Below are positions 52,246 through 61,119 of a stretch of 64,000 nt of DNA, piece after piece. The stretch spans positions 23,676 to 87,675 of the forward strand of contig NZ_JAUSUD010000023.1 in the NCBI RefSeq assembly GCF_030813355.1. Direction: 5' to 3'. The notes beneath the pieces are model-generated. The model saw only the letters and a program-made list of their open reading frames with translations. It was not told the origin of the DNA and ran no database searches. The stretch comes from Metabacillus malikii (GTDB taxonomy: Bacteria > Bacillota > Bacilli > Bacillales > Bacillaceae). How positions within the stretch are numbered: position 1 is the first letter of the stretch; each line of letters begins with the position of its first letter. Made by a program: the position numbers and the translations under genes.

Positions 52246-53478
52246 TTAGGCGCGTAACCATTTCAAAATTTCCCTAGGTGTTGCATTTTTTCCATACATT
52301 AAGATACCTGTTTTGAAGATTTTTCCTGCTAGCTTCATAAAGACCCAAATGCTTAATAGTAGTACAGCGAGAGAAATAACGATTTCGACCCATGACCATG
52401 TATCTAATAACGTTAGACGCAGTAATAATACCCCTGGTGAAGAGAATGGAATATATGTGCCGATTTGTGCGATGAGACCGCTCGGATCATCGATGACTGG
52501 ACCGATAAATAGAAACGGCATGAATGGTAGCATCATGACCATTCCTTGGAAGTTACCAGCTGAGGCCATATCTGCCATTGTTGCTCCTACTCCTACGAAA
52601 AGGGCAGCATATAAAAAATATCCTAATATCGCGATGAGTAAATATAACAGTACCTCTGGAACGAATAAATATTCAAATAATGGGATATCGATTTTCCATA
52701 CAACCATTGGAATAATAAATACTAAAAAGACAGCCGCTTGAACCATGCCAAGGCCAAAGTAGCCGATAATTTTCCCTTGCATTAACTCACCAGGTGTGAC
52801 AGATGAAAGAATAATTTCAGCGACTTTATCTTTCTTTTCCTGTGAGGCACTTTGGAAGATGTACATCCCTGAGAAGACAATCGATAATAAAATAATTCCT
52901 GCAAATGCTCCTGGAATAAGGCGTTTAAATGGGTCGTCACCTAGTATTGATTCCTCTGTTTCACCCGTTGCCTCATCATCTATGGACGCTTCTTCAAATA
53001 CGATTCCTGTTGAAACAGCTGCAAGCTCTTCATCTGATAATCCGAGCTGTTTCATTTGCATTGTTTTTAATGGGGTTGACAACACTTGAATTTCGCTGCT
53101 AAAGAAATCTCCTATCTCCTCGGACGTAACAAATGAAATGACACCTTCTTCAAATGCAGATTCGTCTAGTGAAATGTAGGCTGCATTGTCCATTTCCTGC
53201 AACTCTTCACGCATTGCTTCTTCGCTTTTGTCTGTCGCTTCGATATCCCAGTTCAGCTCTTGGGTTGCAACAGTTTCCTCAATTGCTTCAATTGCGCCTA
53301 TCGTGTCATGAATGAATACTTTTGTTGTAGCTGCCTCTTCCTCAGAGTCACCAAAAAGGGTGCCAATAAACATAAACCCTAAAAATAATAATGGCGTTAA
53401 AAATAATCCGATGAGAAACGATTTGTTTTTCATATTGCGTTTCATTTCCCATTTTGCAACTTTCATCGCATTACGCAT
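52246..53478 (-). CDS. ABC-2 type exporter permease (NatB-like)
   Basis: 410 residues. N-terminal KWEMKRNMKNKSFLIGLFLT and helix, a large external loop (about 45-185, with ATTKVFIHDTIGAIEAIEET), then five or six C-terminal helices with EKKDKVAEIILSSVTPGELM. The EKxxKvaEiiLsSVtP motif is the hallmark of the NatB/YhaP group linked to sodium or drug export. The gene overlaps the ATPase by 8 bases. Confidence 0.9.
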   Translation of the reverse strand: MRNAMKVAKWEMKRNMKNKSFLIGLFLTPLLFLGFMFIGTLFGDSEEEAATTKVFIHDTIGAIEAIEETVATQELNWDIEATDKSEEAMREELQEMDNAAYISLDESAFEEGVISFVTSEEIGDFFSSEIQVLSTPLKTMQMKQLGLSDEELAAVSTGIVFEEASIDDEATGETEESILGDDPFKRLIPGAFAGIILLSIVFSGMYIFQSASQEKKDKVAEIILSSVTPGELMQGKIIGYFGLGMVQAAVFLVFIIPMVVWKIDIPLFEYLFVPEVLLYLLIAILGYFLYAALFVGVGATMADMASAGNFQGMVMMLPFMPFLFIGPVIDDPSGLIAQIGTYIPFSSPGVLLLRLTLLDTWSWVEIVISLAVLLLSIWVFMKLAGKIFKTGILMYGKNATPREILKWLRA

Positions 53479-54397
53479 TTGCCTCAGCCTCCTCTCTTAG
53501 CATGTTTTTATCAGTGGCAATATCAATAAAAATCTCGTGCAAGGAAATACGATCAATTGACAATTCATTAATCTCGAGACTTTCAGGTAAATGCTTAATC
53601 CAAGATGCGACATTTACATCTTTAGCTAAATATAAAATCGTTGCCTCGTTAGACTGTTCAACCCGCTGGACGTCTGGTAGTCCTTCGACATCTTCTAATC
53701 GATTTTTACCTTTAATTGTGCATTTGAAATTTGCGTACTCTTTTTTCACGTTATCCATTGTCCCGTAAATGACCTTTTGGCCACGATGGATTAAAAACAA
53801 GCGGTCACACATTTCTTCAACTAGATTCATTTGATGCGAGGATAAGAGAATTGCTGTGCCGTTTGCTGCTAAATTTCGAATTTCTTGTTTAAATAGGTCC
53901 TGACTAACTGGGTCAAGTCCAGAGAATGGTTCATCTAGGATTAAAAACTCCGGTTCGTGTAAAATCGAAGCAATAAACTGTACCTTTTGCCCCATTCCTT
54001 TCGAAAGTTCTTCAACAGATGCTTTATCCTTACCTTCTAAACCAAATTTCTTAAGATAGTAGAGTGCGCGCTCTTTCGCTTGTTTAATAGGATAATCCTT
54101 GAGTTCTGCTAAATATAGAAGAATATCCATTACTTTTACGTTTTTGTAAAGTCCACGTTCTTCTGGCAAATAACCGATTTTATTACGGGGAATTTCCTTT
54201 TTACCTTGGAATGTTATATTGCCTTCATCAGGGTACATGATTCCCATAATATTACGGATTGTTGTTGATTTCCCAGCACCGTTTGGCCCAAGAATTGCCA
54301 TAATTTCCCCTTTTTGAACTTCAAATGAAATCCCTTTTAGAACTTGGGTCTGTTTAAATGTCTTTTTTAAGTCTTCTACTTTTAAAAATGGCTCCAT
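53471..54397 (-). CDS. ABC exporter ATP-binding protein (NatA-like)
   Basis: 308 residues. Walker A LGPNGAGKST (36-45), signature region VEELSKGMGQKVQF (a LSKGMGQ variant usual for this subgroup), Walker B FLILDEPFSGLDP, switch SSHQM. The last 80 residues are a C-terminal regulatory domain, as in NatA and YhaQ. It partners with the permease encoded next. ATG 54397 follows GGGGGGAG. Confidence 0.94.
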   Translation of the reverse strand: MEPFLKVEDLKKTFKQTQVLKGISFEVQKGEIMAILGPNGAGKSTTIRNIMGIMYPDEGNITFQGKKEIPRNKIGYLPEERGLYKNVKVMDILLYLAELKDYPIKQAKERALYYLKKFGLEGKDKASVEELSKGMGQKVQFIASILHEPEFLILDEPFSGLDPVSQDLFKQEIRNLAANGTAILLSSHQMNLVEEMCDRLFLIHRGQKVIYGTMDNVKKEYANFKCTIKGKNRLEDVEGLPDVQRVEQSNEATILYLAKDVNVASWIKHLPESLEINELSIDRISLHEIFIDIATDKNMLREEAEANA

Positions 54398-54520
54398 CTT
54401 GTTCTCCCCCCTAGGTATTTCTAATTGCTACGGTTATGTATAGATAAATTCTCATCATAAAATACGATTATATGTTGGAAAAGTTTCATTTACTTTCAAA
54501 TTTCGTGATAACCAAACAAT

Positions 54521-54567
54521 AAAAAAACACCCACAAGTATTGATAGATCAATTGTTGTGAGTGTTTC
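54521..54567 (-). terminator. terminator of the uppP gene
   Basis: Minus strand: AAACACTCACAAC, loop, TTGTGGGTGTTTTTTT, an imperfect stem with a T-run, 28 bases past the uppP stop. Confidence 0.75.
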
Positions 54568-54594
54568 AACTTACAGTTCACTAACTAGGAACTC

Positions 54595-55404
54595 TTAAAA
54601 GAAAATTAACAATAATACCCCGACGATAAAACAATAGTAGGTGAAATATGCTAGTTTTCCGTGCTTCATAATTCCCATAAACCATTTCATTGCAAAATAG
54701 GTCATAAGTAGTGTAGCAATGAAAGCTGCTGAATACGGGATTGCTAATTCAGCTTTATTTGGTTCAGCGATAAAGTCTGAGATCCCAAGGATAACGCCTC
54801 CGAGACTTATCGGAATATACATCATAAATGAAAAACGGAGAGCCGTGTCTTGCTTCATACCAACGAAAATCGATGAAATGATTGTTGCACCTGAACGACT
54901 AATACCAGGCGTTAACGCTACTGCCTGTCCTAATCCGACGATAAACGCATCCTTAACAGAGAGATCGCCATCCCCTTTTTTCCCTTTCATATTACGGATT
55001 AGCCATAGTGCAATTCCCGTCACAAAAAGCATAATCGCAATGGTTGTCATGCTCACATTTTCAGCAATCACATCATTTAATAAGACGCCTAGTACACCGG
55101 CTGGAATGGTTGCAATGACGATGTAGCAAACAAATAGAAATTCACTTTTGTATGCCTTATCTTTTGTTTTTAAATACTTAATCGAGTTTACTGCCAATCT
55201 GACAATATCGTTTCGATAAATAAACAGGATTGCCAGCAGTGAAGCAGTATTTGTTAAAATTGCAAAAGTAAACCCTTGCTCACCGACACCTAATAACTCA
55301 CTTGCAATCATCACATGTCCGCTCGAAGATACCGGAATTGGCTCAGTAAATCCTTGTACTAAACCGATAATAATCATCTTAACTATTTCTACAAAATCTG
55401 TCAT
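54595..55404 (-). CDS. uppP: undecaprenyl-diphosphatase
   Basis: 269 residues, eight helices. The first motif is GLVQGFTEPIPVSSSGH (the (E/Q)xxxE form with Gln at the first place), the second is TPGISRSGATIISSIF. Together these form the active site of the BacA/UppP family, which recycles C55-PP to C55-P for cell wall synthesis and gives bacitracin tolerance. The length is normal. Start ATG 55404 after AAGGAGGAG. The gene is alone. Confidence 0.95.
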   Translation of the reverse strand: MTDFVEIVKMIIIGLVQGFTEPIPVSSSGHVMIASELLGVGEQGFTFAILTNTASLLAILFIYRNDIVRLAVNSIKYLKTKDKAYKSEFLFVCYIVIATIPAGVLGVLLNDVIAENVSMTTIAIMLFVTGIALWLIRNMKGKKGDGDLSVKDAFIVGLGQAVALTPGISRSGATIISSIFVGMKQDTALRFSFMMYIPISLGGVILGISDFIAEPNKAELAIPYSAAFIATLLMTYFAMKWFMGIMKHGKLAYFTYYCFIVGVLLLIFF

Positions 55405-55536
55405 ATTCTCCTCCTTGTAACTCTTAAAATTTTATATAAAACTAGCAAAAATAAAAACCTTTTAGCTGTTTTGTAATAGGATTGTAATAAAACATGGAAT
55501 GCTTCTACTTAAATCACATATAACTTTCAAACATCT

Positions 55537-56091
55537 TTAATCGAATATTGCTCGTAACGCTTCTTTCCCCTTGTACTCCGGATGATTTGTAACAAGCGAA
55601 AGGCTCTGTGCATCATGGTCTGCCAGTAATATCGTTTGTTCTTGACTGATGTCAACGACTGCAAAGCCATTTTCATAGATTAATGGTGAATGTTGCGTCA
55701 TAAGCCACATGTGGTTTTCATGTGCTAAATAAAACCAGTCTGAAAAAGCCTTATGTAATGTTTCTTCATATGCGATTTGTACAGTATAGGATGGCACTGG
55801 AGCATGATATGTTTTCCCGTCAGACATCGTTAACACTTTTCTGCCTGATAGCTGGTGAGAGATGTTGTAGGTGTCACTTCTAGATAAGACGTAATCTATT
55901 TCATCACCATAGCCTTCAAAGTGTAGATAAAAAGGGTACTGCAAACAATGAGTTGCAGCCTTCTTCATCAATATAAGCGTATCTTCAACATAATCGTCAT
56001 TATCACCATATATATGAAATTGTTCATATTCTCCCTTGACGTTTACCCAATCTTGTTCCCTATTTTCAGCTTGCATAATCTGGATTTCCAT
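55537..56091 (-). CDS. hypothetical protein, 184 aa
   Basis: A soluble acidic protein with no signal peptide. Visible parts are WVNVKGEYEQFHIYGDNDDY, FYLHFEGYGDEIDYVLSRSD and DWFYLAHENHMWLMTQHSPL. Unrecognised. Start ATG 56091 has a weak GAGGTG site 12 bases back. It is flanked by unrelated genes. Confidence 0.55.
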   Translation of the reverse strand: MEIQIMQAENREQDWVNVKGEYEQFHIYGDNDDYVEDTLILMKKAATHCLQYPFYLHFEGYGDEIDYVLSRSDTYNISHQLSGRKVLTMSDGKTYHAPVPSYTVQIAYEETLHKAFSDWFYLAHENHMWLMTQHSPLIYENGFAVVDISQEQTILLADHDAQSLSLVTNHPEYKGKEALRAIFD

Positions 56092-56376
56092 CGTTTTCTA
56101 CACCTCAATGTTCGATTATATCATTGTTCACTATGTTTTGTAGGGATTTTTTTGTTGATGTTAAGATGATTATGCAACGAAGTACATGGTACCGAAGAGT
56201 TTGACCTTGTCTACAATTGATACGATTTACCGCTTTATCTATTATCCATACTATATTCGCTTATATTTCTACTTTGTGTAAATATTATACATTTACAGTT
56301 TTCAGTGACCTTTTTCTATAGTAAAATTAAGTATATTGTATTTTTTACCATTTTGATAGAAAGAGAGGTTGTACTG

Positions 56377-56628
56377 TTGAGCAAATATCATACTCGTTCG
56401 ATCCTTTTCCTTGGGGTATTTTTAGCTTTTCTCATTTTATTATATAGTAACGTTTCATTCGGCGATTTTAGCAATGTCATTTACATATGGATGATTCTTG
56501 CACCGATTACTGGAGCTGTTTTTGCGATGAAAGGAAAAGGCGGTTGGGGTTGGTGCCTCTTTAGCTTAAACGTCGTTTGCTTCATTTCAATTGTTTCGAT
56601 TTTTAGCCTCGGCTATTATCCTGCTTAA
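56377..56628 (+). CDS. 83-aa three-helix membrane protein
   Basis: TTG 56377 is chosen because GAGAGG lies ten bases upstream; the longer frame from 56305 is unsupported. Helices at about 9-24, 33-51 and 58-77, with the loop AMKGKGGWGWCL. Unrecognised; similar short proteins are common in bacilli. Confidence 0.6.
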   Translation: MSKYHTRSILFLGVFLAFLILLYSNVSFGDFSNVIYIWMILAPITGAVFAMKGKGGWGWCLFSLNVVCFISIVSIFSLGYYPA

Positions 56629-56775
56629 TCTATGTTTAAAATTATTACTCTAAACATCCTTATGGTTATTATGATAATAGATAAACGTTGCTTTATTATG
56701 AATACTCTATATTATATGACCGATATTTTGTATAGCTTAAGTCAGTCAGAAATTCTTAATCAAGAGAGGTGAAGG

Positions 56776-57087
56776 ATGAAAACGTTATATATTGCTATAA
56801 CGATGATTGCCATCATATTGGGTGGCTGTTCTCATGCAGTAGAAGATTATCCTACGGCAGTAATGTGGAATGATACGATTTACGGTTCAGGAGACATGAT
56901 GACCAAAGAAGAAGGAGGAAAGCAAATCGGGGAAATTAGTAAACATGTATCTACGTTCCCAAATAAAGAAGGAGAATCTAACCAATATTTAGCTTCTACT
57001 ACTATTTATGAAGTAAAGGGACGTTCAAAAAATAAAACGATCGCAATTGAAGAAAATGAACAGTACCGCGTATTCAATAAAGAATGA
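56776..57087 (+). CDS. lipoprotein, 103 aa
   Basis: Signal peptide with lipobox ILGGC (Cys18), start ATG 56776 after GAGAGGTG. The mature part contains YPTAVMWNDTIYGSGDMMTK, IGEISKHVSTFPNKEGESNQ and ASTTIYEVKGRSKNKTIAIE; the pattern of NDxxY and IYxVKGxxxN is seen in a group of small bacillus lipoproteins of unknown role. A terminator follows. Confidence 0.75.
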   Translation: MKTLYIAITMIAIILGGCSHAVEDYPTAVMWNDTIYGSGDMMTKEEGGKQIGEISKHVSTFPNKEGESNQYLASTTIYEVKGRSKNKTIAIEENEQYRVFNKE

Positions 57088-57102
57088 AACTAGTTTAAAG
57101 GA

Positions 57103-57138
57103 TAGGAAACCTGGTGAGCTTGGGTTTCCTACCTTTAT
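57103..57138 (+). terminator. terminator of the lipoprotein gene
   Basis: TAGGAAACC and GGTTTCCTA, 11-base loop, followed by CCTTTATAAA. A perfect 9-bp stem; the T-run is short. Confidence 0.7.
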
Positions 57139-57182
57139 AAAGTAAACAGTGTTTTACTTAAGAAATAACTGTATCAATCCGT

Positions 57183-57425
57183 TTACTTCTTACGTTGTTC
57201 TTTCCTCGCCTGCAAATCAGACAAAATTTGCGGATAGATTTTATCTAGTTTATAGAAAGAAAGTATCGCAATTTGTAAACATGCGATAATCGCTGGTGCC
57301 CAAACATATAAGAAGATTATCATTGAAAGTGCTGAGTCTGTTTGCTCCGCGGTTCCACCAACATAGCCGCCAAGTGATAAGAGCCATCCCATCATGGCTG
57401 CACCTAATCCCATTACCAAAGTCAT
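57183..57425 (-). pseudogene. C-terminal fragment of a GPH-type sugar:cation symporter
   Basis: 80 codons encode MTLVMGLGAAMMGWLLSLGG, two helices and LSFYKLDKIYPQILSDLQAR, the standard C-terminus of glycoside-pentoside-hexuronide transporters. The family is 450-500 residues. The upstream DNA is unrelated: on the minus strand just before, a decayed stretch reads LYLFGVVPVNFLNTFVK, loosely like the end of an AraC-type regulator. No ribosome site. It is a truncated remnant. Confidence 0.75.
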
Positions 57426-57680
57426 TTTACGAAAGTGTTTAAGAAATTTACGGGAACAACACCGAAGAGATATAAGTCACAGCAAGTTTTGGACAAATAG
57501 TATGCTATTTCTGCTGAACATCAAAATTAAGTTGGGCTGTTTTACTAAACATTAATCCATCCTACATATTGTCATTTTGAGTTAGTTACCTCTTGCAGCA
57601 GTCTGCAATAGCCGTGATGGGTGGTGGGCTTGTCAAGCTTTACGGTCACGCTAACTTTACCTTTAGTATAATTAGAAAAA

Positions 57681-57712
57681 GCGATACCCCATTTGTTGAA
57701 GTATCGATACCC
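57681..57712. repeat. family A hairpin repeat, copy 7
   Basis: GCGATACCCCATTTGTTGAA then GTATCGATACCC, with AGAAAAA on the left. It stands about 40 bases past the 26-aa ORF and could be its terminator on the minus strand. Confidence 0.65.
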
Positions 57713-57751
57713 ACTAATTTAATAATTTATGTGCTATTTATCCTTGTTAAT

Positions 57752-57832
57752 TTAGTCATCATGTTTCTTTTTTAATAATGCACCTGCAATAGCAGCAAAA
57801 ATGTCAGCAATAAATGTAATAATCGCTCCCAT
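57752..57832 (-). CDS. candidate 26-aa amphipathic peptide
   Basis: ATG 57832 follows the very strong site AAAGGGGGAG with a four-base spacer. The peptide has a hydrophobic run MGAIITFIADIFAAIAGALL and a charged end, KKKHDD. Size and composition recall phenol-soluble-modulin-like peptides, leaderless bacteriocins or type I toxins, but no match is claimed. A family A hairpin downstream could end the transcript. Confidence 0.5.
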   Translation of the reverse strand: MGAIITFIADIFAAIAGALLKKKHDD

Positions 57833-57975
57833 TTTACTCCCCCTTTGCGATTTCAATGCGGTTGCTGTATATTTACATTTTACCATATTTTACAATGCTT
57901 TGTTTCACTAATTTGAACCGTTAATGTATAAAAAATGAGCCCTACCCTATGGTTTAAGTGCATTTCGTCACACGT

Positions 57976-58653
57976 TTATTGGCAAGGTTGAAATTCAATC
58001 GTCTTCTCTTGATACATGTTATCTCGATCTTCAAAAATAATGACAATATTCCCAACAAATTTGCCCGGTGTTATTTGTCCAGCAATGCTTACAATTAGTT
58101 GATTGTCTCTAACTTCATAATCGATAATACTACCAAAACCTATACCATCAAATAAGTTTTCAGATTTGATTTCCATCGGGTTTATATTTACTGTACATTT
58201 TTTGTCTCCGATAATAACCTCGGCATATTCAGCAGTCAACTTCGTTATTACTTTCATATTAATTATTGTTAAAGGATTATGAACAATCACTTCGTTTAAA
58301 CGGTTATTCAAAACGTCAAAAACATAAACATCTTCCCATAATACACCAGTTCCATAACCCTTTGTCAAAATAATAATTAACTCTTTATTTTGGTCTTTTT
58401 TAATGTCTTCGTAGATAATTTGTGGTCTATAAGCTGGGTTTATTTCACTAATCCAAAAAGGCATCGAATATAACTCCCTTTTGAAATTAATTTTGAACCC
58501 CCTAAATAGACCATCCATTCTCTTAGCGTACAGGGTTATATTCTCTTTTTCGTTCCTACTAACCATTTCATATGATTCGTTCTCTGCTAGGGCAATGATA
58601 GGGTATATCGTAAAAGTAACAACAACTATTATTAATCCAATAAATATTTTCAT
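57976..58653 (-). CDS. secreted protein of unknown function
   Basis: 225 residues with a signal peptide (about 1-23, ending IIALAEN). The mature part has DIKKDQNKELIIILTKGYGT and VLWEDVYVFDVLNNRLNEVI, a pattern like calcium or beta-propeller repeats, and a cysteine near the end (FQPCQ). No family was recognised. It is the first of three secreted-protein genes in a row on this strand. A remnant of a paralogous C-terminus is at 62206. Confidence 0.65.
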   Translation of the reverse strand: MKIFIGLIIVVVTFTIYPIIALAENESYEMVSRNEKENITLYAKRMDGLFRGFKINFKRELYSMPFWISEINPAYRPQIIYEDIKKDQNKELIIILTKGYGTGVLWEDVYVFDVLNNRLNEVIVHNPLTIINMKVITKLTAEYAEVIIGDKKCTVNINPMEIKSENLFDGIGFGSIIDYEVRDNQLIVSIAGQITPGKFVGNIVIIFEDRDNMYQEKTIEFQPCQ

Positions 58654-58758
58654 AGTAACATCCCTTTTAGTAGCCCCATTATTTTCCTCGTCCCTACTAA
58701 CATGTGTCTTAATTAGAATAGTTTATATATTTTGCAGTAACGTTCAATAGAATGATTG

Positions 58759-59277
58759 TTACTTAACAACTTCCATTGACCTAGCAATATCTATCATCAT
58801 TTCTTTGTTTATCCTTGAACTATACATCTCTACAGTAGTTCCATCCTGTGTCCATTGTAATAAACCACCCGTTATTAATTCGCCTTTATTGTCTACTTTT
58901 CCACTATTGACCCATGAACTAAATTTCCCTCTGTTACCGTTTATATCAACCACCTCTGTACTTCCGGTAAAGATATCAACTGCTTCTGGTGCTTTTTTAC
59001 GTTGTTCAATGGCTACTTTTAAGATTGTATCTTCCTTATCCATGTAGTGTAATCTGAAATGTGTAAAATTCTTTCTATTATCCATAGGATATGTCTTAAT
59101 CTCTAATGTCCAATCCTCAGGTATATTTCCTGGAGCAAAAATAGGATAATCAACTTCCTTTTTTAATTCTGAAATAGTTTTACTGTTGTGATTATACTCA
59201 ATTTCTTTAGCCATAATTACCATTGGATAACTGCATATAAGAATTAAAGCAATTAATGAACGAACGATATAGACCAA
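58759..59277 (-). CDS. secreted DUF4367-like protein
   Basis: 172 residues. A signal peptide (about 1-23, ending VIMAKE) is followed by LKKEVDYPIFAPGNIPEDWT, then QRKKAPEAVDIFTGSTEVVD and LLQWTQDGTTVEMYSSRINK and IDIARSMEVV. The order of xPIFxPxxxPExW, then DxxGxxG, then WxxxGxxxEMxS is that of DUF4367, an extracellular domain often attached to anti-sigma factors. Here it stands alone. The start ATG 59277 follows GGAGGAAG. Confidence 0.7.
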   Translation of the reverse strand: MVYIVRSLIALILICSYPMVIMAKEIEYNHNSKTISELKKEVDYPIFAPGNIPEDWTLEIKTYPMDNRKNFTHFRLHYMDKEDTILKVAIEQRKKAPEAVDIFTGSTEVVDINGNRGKFSSWVNSGKVDNKGELITGGLLQWTQDGTTVEMYSSRINKEMMIDIARSMEVVK

Positions 59278-59392
59278 TTTACTTCCTCCGATTCATTTAA
59301 TTATGATTATTCAAATACTAACATCTCCGGTAGCAGTAAATAGTCATTATATTACTCTGGTTTCTACAATATCTACTTCATATGTGAAAACA

Positions 59393-59959
59393 CTAATCTT
59401 CACTTTTAAAAGAAGCTTTACTATTCATTGAGTTAGCAATTTCGACTAATGCATTTTGTGAAACTTTTTCAGTATTCCTTTTATCAACACTAAGCATATA
59501 TTGGCAATCATCTATTGAGAATACTAGTACATCGAAACCTGGGACATGAACAAACATTGCATCATTTCCATTCTGTAATTTCATACGTTTCAAAACATCC
59601 TTTTCATGAATTGATATTTTAGTTTTATATGGTCGTATATCAATCTTATAATGATTTTCTGGTAATTGTTCATTTATAAATTCAATATCTAGTGAGTCAT
59701 TTATTACCCCTTCTAAATCATTAAATCTTCCGAAATAATGTGTAAAAGGAATAGGTGGAATTTTAAAAGGAAGTGTTAAATCCCTATTGAAGTGCTTCTC
59801 AAATTCCAGGACAGCTTCTTCAACTGTTTTATAGCCATTTTGAATGTGTAAGTTCTCAATAGGTGGAGGAGAGTTCTTGGGGTTTGCGTTCACTGCCGTA
59901 CTATTCAAACCTAATAAGTAACAAAAGGATAAAACTATAAGAGGAACAGCTTTTTTCAT
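59393..59959 (-). CDS. secreted protein related to the DUF4367-like group
   Basis: 188 residues. Signal peptide (about 1-24, ending VNANPK), then KTVEEAVLEFEKHFNRDLTL, LPFKIPPIPFTHYFGRFN, and an end with DVLVFSIDDCQYMLSVDKRN, VSQNALVEIANSMNSK. The end matches the DUF4367 ending (xxLxEIAxSM), so it is probably a distant relative. No domain partner is attached. Confidence 0.6.
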   Translation of the reverse strand: MKKAVPLIVLSFCYLLGLNSTAVNANPKNSPPPIENLHIQNGYKTVEEAVLEFEKHFNRDLTLPFKIPPIPFTHYFGRFNDLEGVINDSLDIEFINEQLPENHYKIDIRPYKTKISIHEKDVLKRMKLQNGNDAMFVHVPGFDVLVFSIDDCQYMLSVDKRNTEKVSQNALVEIANSMNSKASFKSED

Positions 59960-60100
59960 TATTCATCATCCTAAATTATTTTAGGTATAGTTTATACAAA
60001 TCAATAATAATTATCCTTATACCACTGCACCTTTAGTTACCTTTCGCTTAATAATATTGGCACTATATTAACTAGTTTTGTATTTACATCCATAAAAATA

Positions 60101-60190
60101 TTAAGGGTTTCCTCCAGTAAACCATGCAACTAGGTACCCAAAAAATACTATAATACAAAATGCAATAAATAATAAAAATTTAATCAGCAT
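60101..60190 (-). CDS. 29-aa membrane peptide
   Basis: ATG 60190 follows AGAGGGTG. One helix, LIKFLLFIAFCIIVFFGYLV, ends AWFTGGNP. It is too short for automatic calling but has a proper ribosome site. Unrecognised. Confidence 0.5.
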   Translation of the reverse strand: MLIKFLLFIAFCIIVFFGYLVAWFTGGNP

Positions 60191-60325
60191 ATTTCACCCT
60201 CTTTATTTTTTACAAGGAGCAACTGTAAGACAATTTGCTACTGCCTAGATGCTTTTATATATTTTTTTCTTCTTCAGCACAATAAGCAAATTGTCTTCTT
60301 ATACGGACTCACCATTACTTGAACA

Positions 60326-60440
60326 TTATCTACTAATATCTTTGTATTTTATCTTTGCAAATTTTAACGAAAAATAAGTACCGAATAACAAAATAATACC
60401 TACAAAACTAATTGTAAAGCTATTCTAAAAGGTTTTAACA
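60326..60440 (-). pseudogene. small membrane protein gene with a frameshift
   Basis: ATG 60440, preceded by AGGTGAG, reads MLKPFRIALQLVL, then a stop; in the next frame IISFVGIILLFGTYFSLKFA-like sequence continues and ends KIKYKDISR at 60326. A single-base shift would join them into a protein of about 38 residues. Confidence 0.35.
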
Positions 60441-60585
60441 TTTCATTCTCACCTATAAATATTTATGATTTTTCTAACATATCATCCTTCTTAAGCCAAC
60501 CTAGTTTTTTGTAGTTTAATATGATAAAGGTGTTTTCTTTAAAGAAGGCATCTAAATAAAGTAACCAACCAGATTTATAAAAGAG

Positions 60586-60819
60586 CTAAATTCTATTTTT
60601 TATATAAAACGCAAGTACAAAAGGAATCAGAGGAAAAAGGACAAGGAGTCTAAACCAATTCTCTGCACCACCAAAATATAGTGATGGTAAAATAATGAGA
60701 ATTCCACTACATATTATAACTTTCCAAGATTTTTTCCATAAACCACCTATTAACAATAGGGACGATACAACAATTAATATCCAAAAAATAAAACGTACCC
60801 AATAGAAACCCATCTTCAT
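60586..60819 (-). CDS. 77-aa three-helix membrane protein
   Basis: Helices at about 8-27, 31-48 and 54-72; ends FYIKNRI. ATG 60819, second ATG two codons later; GGGGGAATG lies upstream. Unrecognised. Confidence 0.55.
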   Translation of the reverse strand: MKMGFYWVRFIFWILIVVSSLLLIGGLWKKSWKVIICSGILIILPSLYFGGAENWFRLLVLFPLIPFVLAFYIKNRI

Positions 60820-60892
60820 TCCCCCTATAGATGTCTAATCCTACATATTCTGGAAGGGAAGACAAATTCATTCTGATTACAGCCATTGAAAT

Positions 60893-60961
60893 GTACCACC
60901 TCTGACATAGTTTTTACCACTGAATGACATGGGTGTACCAGTAAATGACAGTTTACCACTT
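60893..60961. mobile_element. degenerate insertion-sequence end (left of the AraC gene)
   Basis: GTACCACCTCTGACATAG, TTTACCACTGAATGACAT, GGTGTACCAGTAAATGACAG and TTTACCACTT are four related short motifs (TACCA..TGACA) in a row. Multiple internal repeats of this kind are seen at the ends of IS21-family elements. A similar block, inverted, lies at 62108-62180. No transposase gene is between them. Confidence 0.45.
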
Positions 60962-61119
60962 TACATTACCTTTGGGTTAATAGTTTAAAAACACATAAAA
61001 TTAAGTATAAATGTTATGCTTGTTATACATTAAATGAATCGAACCTGCCACAACATAGCATAAATTGACAGGATGTGTTTGTTAAAGGTTGCTAAGATGA
61101 TAATAAGGAGTTGAAAGCT

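Noticed and set aside
54595..55404. Gln in place of the first Glu of the UppP motif as an unusual loss
   Set aside because: The family consensus allows E or Q at this place, and the other key residues are present.
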